Origin: Planctomycetota bacterium
GTDB lineage: Bacteria; Planctomycetota; Phycisphaerae; Phycisphaerales; Phycisphaeraceae
Assembly (NCBI GenBank): GCA_016350165.1
Contig: CP066225.1
Coordinates: 4,898,001-4,962,000 of the forward strand
Direction: 5' to 3'
DNA length: 64,000 bases
Shown: positions 60,229 to 64,000 of the stretch, piece by piece
How the letters are laid out: every line of letters starts with the position of its first letter
Position numbering within the stretch: the stretch's first letter is position 1
The notes under the pieces: generated by a model
Database searches by the model: none
The model's input: only the letters and a program-made list of their open reading frames with translations
What the model was told of the DNA's origin: nothing
Translations under genes and position numbers: made by a program

Positions 60229-61884
60229 TTAAAGTCCGAACTCATGCCAACGTTGTGTGACTTGTTGTTTGATATCTTCGGCCATATCGAGGATATCTGG
60301 GAAGTCGCGGATGGGGTGACCGTTGCATTCTTCGCCGGGGATTTTGCGTGTGGCGTCGAAGCCGATTTTATGGCCTGCGCCGAGACGAGGAGCAGCGTGG
60401 TCGAGGATGTCGAGTGGGCCGTTGACGATTTCGATGTCGCGGCCTGGGTCGCAGTTGGATGTGAGTTGGAAGAGGACTTGCTCGTGATCGTGAACGTCAA
60501 CATCTTTGTCGACGATGATGATGGATTTGGTCCATGCCATTTGACCTGCTCCCCAGATGGCGTGCATGACACGGCGGGCTTGGAGTGGGTATTGTTTGTC
60601 GATTTTGATGAAGGCGCAGTTGTGGAAGCAGCCGAACATGGGAAGGTCGTAGTCGATGACATCGTGGACAAGAGTTTTGAGCGGTGGGAGGAAGAGTCGT
60701 TCGGTGGCTTTACCGAGGTAGTAGTCTTCTTGCGGTGGGAGGCCGACGATTGTGGTGGGGTAGATGGGGTCGTTGCGGTGTGTGAGTGCGGAGGCTTCGA
60801 AGATTGGGTAGCGATCGGGTAGTGAGTAGAAGCCGGTGTGGTCGCCGAAGGGGCCTTCGAAGACGGCGCCGGGACCGAGGGTTTGGCCTGTGCGTGGATC
60901 GTAGTTGATATTGGCGGATTCGGTTGAGACGTGGCCTTCGATGACGAACTCAGCGTTGGCGGGGACGTGCATGTCGATAGTTTTGCATTTGACGAGAGGG
61001 ATGGAGGAGCCGTTGAGGAAGCCTGCGAAGAGGAGCTCTGAGATGCCGGGTGGTAGTGGTGCGGTTGCTGCGTATGGGAGGACAGATTCGCCGCCGAGTA
61101 CGATGGCGCAGGGCATGGGTTTACCGATCTTTTTCCATGCGCGCCAGTGAGCGGCGCCGTCGTGGTGAATGTGCCAATGCATCGCGGTGCGTTTTTCATC
61201 GATGAGTTGTGCGCGGTACATGCCGATGTTACGCGATTGGCGTGGGGTGCCGTCGGGTTTGCCTGCGTCGTCGGGGTGGATAGTGTAAATGTGTGCGAGG
61301 GTGATGTAACGGCCCTGCCCTTTGGCGGTGCCGGCTTGCTTGGGTGTCATTGGGTAGCCGACGGATGTGGGGTCGCCGTCTTTGGGCCAGCATTTGATGA
61401 CGGGGAGGTCGAGGAGGTTGATGCCATTTCCGGTGAGGACGTTTTGCTGACACATGCCTGACTTAACGACTTTGGGGGCGAACGATGCGATTTTTGCAAG
61501 TTCGAGGCCTTTTTTCATCTTATCCATCAATCCTGATGGCGGGACAGGCTTTAGGAGTTGTTCGATTTTGTCGGCGAGGCCTTGGAGGCCGATGTCGGCG
61601 CAGCCGAGGGCGAGTTCGAGGCGGCGGTATGAGCCGTAGGCGTTGATGAGTAGCGGGTGTTTGGATGATTCGATGTTTTCGAAGAGGAGTGCTTTGCCGC
61701 CGAGATGGGCGTGGTGTGGGTCGAATGATTTTGCGTGTATGGATTTTTTGTGGGCAGGTGATTTTGAGACACGGTCAGTGATTTCTGTGACTTCGAGCAT
61801 TGGAGAGACAGATGCGGAGATGCGGTGTAGTTCGCCTTCGGATTCGAGGGCGGCGATGAATTGTTGAAGGTCGCGGAAAGCCAT
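60229..61884 (-). CDS. ubiD: UbiD family decarboxylase
   Basis: This ~551-residue protein matches UbiD-type, prenylated-FMN-dependent (de)carboxylases: DLQQFIAALESEGEL, GTPRQSRNIGMYRAQLID, HWHIHHDGAAHW and a later PIYPTTIVGLPPQEDYYLGKATERL in pieces. Residues in the R/E/E active-site set seem present (RNIGMYR; DHTGFYS region). It may act in quinone (ubiquinone or futalosine/menaquinone) synthesis or on an aromatic acid. The UbiX partner that makes prenyl-FMN is not in the window. The ATG at 61884 is preferred over 61920 because homology begins at MAFRDL. Confidence 0.92.
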   Translation of the reverse strand: MAFRDLQQFIAALESEGELHRISASVSPMLEVTEITDRVSKSPAHKKSIHAKSFDPHHAHLGGKALLFENIESSKHPLLINAYGSYRRLELALGCADIGLQGLADKIEQLLKPVPPSGLMDKMKKGLELAKIASFAPKVVKSGMCQQNVLTGNGINLLDLPVIKCWPKDGDPTSVGYPMTPKQAGTAKGQGRYITLAHIYTIHPDDAGKPDGTPRQSRNIGMYRAQLIDEKRTAMHWHIHHDGAAHWRAWKKIGKPMPCAIVLGGESVLPYAATAPLPPGISELLFAGFLNGSSIPLVKCKTIDMHVPANAEFVIEGHVSTESANINYDPRTGQTLGPGAVFEGPFGDHTGFYSLPDRYPIFEASALTHRNDPIYPTTIVGLPPQEDYYLGKATERLFLPPLKTLVHDVIDYDLPMFGCFHNCAFIKIDKQYPLQARRVMHAIWGAGQMAWTKSIIIVDKDVDVHDHEQVLFQLTSNCDPGRDIEIVNGPLDILDHAAPRLGAGHKIGFDATRKIPGEECNGHPIRDFPDILDMAEDIKQQVTQRWHEFGL

Positions 61885-62072
61885 GTGTTTCACCTTGGTT
61901 GGGGATCTCGGAGGATGCACAATTGTGCTTGATGATATTTTACTGGAAGGTGAGGAAGAATGTGATTTTGGGGGTAATGTTTGTTTACTGGACGATCGAT
62001 TCAGAGGTGGGTTTTGTCTTATAATTGAGCTAGAAGCTGATATGTGAAGTATGTGATCTTGTGGAGCGATGA

Positions 62073-62564
62073 ATGCTTATACGTGAAACTAAGGAACAGG
62101 ATTGGGATGGGATATGGCCGATCTTTCGTGAGATTGCTGTGGCGGGTGAGACGTATGCGTATGAGCGTGATGTGAGTCAGGAGGAGGGAGAGCGACTGTG
62201 GATGAGGTTGCCTCGTCAGGTGTTTGTTGTTGAAGGTGACGAGGGTGAGATTTTGGGGACGTATTACATTAAGACCAATCATGCTGGGCCGGGCGGTCAT
62301 GTGTGCAATTGTGGGTATATGGTTTCGCCAGCAGCTCGTGGTCGTGGGTTGGCGACGATGATGTGTGAGCATTCTCAGAAGGTGGCGGTTGAATTGGGTT
62401 ACAAGGCGATGCAGTTCAATTTGGTGGCGGCAAGTAATGATGGGGCTGTACGTTTGTGGCAGCGATTGGGGTTTGAATGTGCGGGGCGGTTGCCGGGAGC
62501 GTTTGAGCATCCTGAGTTGGGGTATGTGGATGCTTTGGTTATGTACAAGTGGTTGTCTGAATAA
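62073..62564 (+). CDS. GNAT family N-acetyltransferase
   Basis: This 163-residue protein has the GNAT order, with the acetyl-CoA pyrophosphate loop in VSPAARGRGLATMMC (R/Q-x-x-G-x-G/A), an acidic strand VVEGDEGEILGTYYIKTN and the closing NDGAVRLWQRLGFECAGR block. It acetylates a small amine or protein N-terminus; the substrate is not predictable. GGAG lies just before the ATG. It is a single gene, rightward. Confidence 0.88.
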   Translation: MLIRETKEQDWDGIWPIFREIAVAGETYAYERDVSQEEGERLWMRLPRQVFVVEGDEGEILGTYYIKTNHAGPGGHVCNCGYMVSPAARGRGLATMMCEHSQKVAVELGYKAMQFNLVAASNDGAVRLWQRLGFECAGRLPGAFEHPELGYVDALVMYKWLSE

Positions 62565-62878
62565 AAGTGGGAAGTGGCTGAAATGAATTTGTAAGTAGTC
62601 CGTCATAATGGTGAAGACGCATATTTGTATGGCAGAGTGTGTTGGATATTTAGATAAAGCATGATGGATATGCGGATTGAGATGATGATTTGATTCAGTG
62701 TCGTTAGAATTTCAGTTAAGGCATTACATGTGTCATTTTGAATAAGCTAGATTAGTGTGTGGGTCGCAATATGGGTGTGGATGTGAGACGCAATATTGTA
62801 TTCTCACAATGAGAAGAGCATATTTGAAGATAGCACCAGATGATAAAAATGGGTGTTTCTTTCGGAGATGGTTAAGCC
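62565..62878. other. Intergenic region, no supported gene
   Basis: A 314-bp AT-rich gap with a repeated CGCAATAT word (near 62765 and 62790) but no clear hairpin. It should hold the promoter of the truncated gene that follows. Confidence 0.4.
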
Positions 62879-64000
62879 ATGAAATTGATCATAAGATTGT
62901 TTATCACGATATTCGTGTTTGTAGCTTTGAGTGGGATAGCGACGGCTGCGGAGTATGAGTATTTAAAACCGCCAAAAGGGATGCATCAAATCAAGCTGTC
63001 GAATTTGATGACGACAAAAGATGATTTCGTTAATGAAGTTTTTGTGTTTGACTATAAACAAGTGGATGGCACTCCAATTGATTTTGATATTTATGCGCAA
63101 TTTAAAGGGCGACGTGCACGAATTTCGACTTTTGGTCGTTTGAAAAATAGTGGCAAAATAAGCATACGTAAACGAGACCATTTTAGAGAAGAGCTTAAAG
63201 CGATTGAAATTGTTGTTGTGGGTCGGATGAGTTTGCCTGATGTGGGTAATAGAGAATTTATTATTTCAAATACATTACGATCTGGAAGCGTGGGTACTAC
63301 ACACTCAGTCAGATCGATGAATGAAAAAGAAAAGCAAGCATTCCAGAAGTATTTAAAGGGGAAAAAGCCGCCGAAATTGTTTCCGCCGGATCATGTGGCT
63401 GGTAATCTTGCAGAACACTTATTGCCGGGCATGAAGGTTAAGGCTGCGAGGTATGGTGAGTGGTTCCATGCTGAGGTCGTCAGTGTTAACGGTAAATCGT
63501 CCGCGGTTGTATTGCTAAATGGCGAAGATGGTTTTAGAAGTGTGAAGCTGAAGGGTTATCTTGCAATACCTAACAGTGAGATAGAGAAAGCGAAGATAGA
63601 TCCATCACAGTTCGTTGCTTCCGTGAAAAAGGTCGAGGGGTCAATGTATCCGATGCCAGGCGGTTTGGAAAAACTACCTCATGGGATCAAGTTAGTGATT
63701 GGAACACCGCTTTATAAATTGGGAGAGAAATGGGAGCCTAAGTATGTAACTTATGCTTCAGATGATTCAGTGACGCTTCGTGTTACAAGCGGTGGCAGCA
63801 ATGTATACGAGCGTAGTCATGATTTACATGGTGAGACTTTTTATATTCATAAAGATGATTTGCAAAAGCTGATTGAGCCTGAGAAATACTTTGCTGAGTT
63901 TGCTAAGAATGTTAAGCCATTGTCGAGTACACACAATGCTGATTTGATGAAGAAGTATATGGAAACAGGTGGTTATGCTTTTGAAGAGCCTATAGATGAA
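62879..64000 (+). CDS. Secreted hypothetical protein (partial, C-terminus outside window)
   Basis: Open from ATG at 62879 to the window end with no stop (374 residues visible). It has a signal peptide (KLIIRLFITIFVFVALSG ... TAAEYE) and beta-rich segments such as FDIYAQFKGRRARISTFG, GMKVKAARYGEWFHAEVV (SH3-like, Tudor-like) and TPLYKLGEKWEPKYVTY (a second similar unit). The two small SH3-like stretches suggest a repeated domain used for binding. No function is recognised. GGAG at about 62864 lies upstream of the ATG, though at a long distance. Confidence 0.75.
   Translation, partial: MKLIIRLFITIFVFVALSGIATAAEYEYLKPPKGMHQIKLSNLMTTKDDFVNEVFVFDYKQVDGTPIDFDIYAQFKGRRARISTFGRLKNSGKISIRKRDHFREELKAIEIVVVGRMSLPDVGNREFIISNTLRSGSVGTTHSVRSMNEKEKQAFQKYLKGKKPPKLFPPDHVAGNLAEHLLPGMKVKAARYGEWFHAEVVSVNGKSSAVVLLNGEDGFRSVKLKGYLAIPNSEIEKAKIDPSQFVASVKKVEGSMYPMPGGLEKLPHGIKLVIGTPLYKLGEKWEPKYVTYASDDSVTLRVTSGGSNVYERSHDLHGETFYIHKDDLQKLIEPEKYFAEFAKNVKPLSSTHNADLMKKYMETGGYAFEEPIDE

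Noticed and set aside
60189-61199. A 336-codon open frame rich in Ser, Pro, Thr and His on the - strand
   Set aside because: It lies in another frame of ubiD on the same strand; its composition is what a frame-shifted reading gives.
62755-62958. A 67-codon open frame overlapping the start of the last gene
   Set aside because: It overlaps the signal peptide region of the longer, better supported frame at 62879.
1-64000. CRISPR arrays, prophage, integrase or transposase genes
   Set aside because: No regular spaced repeats and no matching protein motifs were found.

Overview
The window reads as chromosomal DNA from a Planctomycetes bacterium, most likely class Phycisphaerae. Three secreted proteins end in PEP-CTERM sorting tails, two proteins start with the planctomycete-type prepilin leader ([10 protein letters not shown]), and there are many lipoproteins and membrane-anchored hypothetical proteins. 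The gene content is mainly housekeeping. I see no transposase, integrase, phage module, CRISPR array or rRNA. The class assignment is an inference from these traits.

Layout. (1) 1-8.8 kb: a probable glycan-use locus. A GntR/LacI-type regulator, a sodium/solute symporter and a GxGYxYP-type secreted protein run leftward; a pseudopilin-like protein, a PEP-CTERM protein and a GH92 alpha-mannosidase run rightward. (2) 8.9-13.1 kb: tRNA-His, a POT peptide transporter and a PEP-CTERM protein. (3) 13.1-24.2 kb: purN and gluQ back to back, three linked unknown membrane/secreted proteins, an MFS carrier, a serine hydrolase, hisA with a small coupled gene, a gamma-carbonic anhydrase, a Cys-rich small protein, a second pseudopilin-like protein and a MazG-like hydrolase. 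(4) 24.3-33.4 kb: a Tyr-rich secreted orphan, nadB, a LEA-like lipoprotein, cstA, plsC, cmk, mltA and a site-2 protease. (5) 33.4-43.2 kb: a PilZ/J-like fusion, a P3A proton pump, a PEP-CTERM protein, ppdK, a membrane C39-like peptidase and a thioesterase. (6) 43.2-52.5 kb: a TIM-barrel glycosidase-like protein, a CAU tRNA (probably Ile2), sppA, a zinc-ribbon protein, a cupin, an MlaE permease, a DUF192 lipoprotein, a SpoIIE-type phosphatase, a GIY-YIG-like protein, two small proteins and ribE. (7) 52.5-64 kb: a long intergenic region with REP-like palindromes, aspS, asnB, an EEP nuclease, a NodB-like deacetylase, an MBL hydrolase, ubiD, a GNAT and a truncated secreted protein.

How the genes work together. 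The left end looks like a regulated import-and-hydrolysis unit for mannose-containing glycans. Elsewhere the genes cover nucleotide (purN, cmk), histidine, NAD, riboflavin and asparagine synthesis, tRNA charging, envelope upkeep (mltA, plsC, mlaE, sppA, site-2 protease) and carbon/energy control (ppdK, cstA, P3A pump). Most transcription units end in clear Rho-independent hairpins.

The most unusual large-scale signal is base composition. The + strand is C-rich over about 9-13.4 kb and 41.2-54.7 kb but G-rich over about 13.4-31 kb and 54.7-64 kb, whichever way the genes point. Two sharp C-to-G flips fall inside intact genes, purN and aspS.
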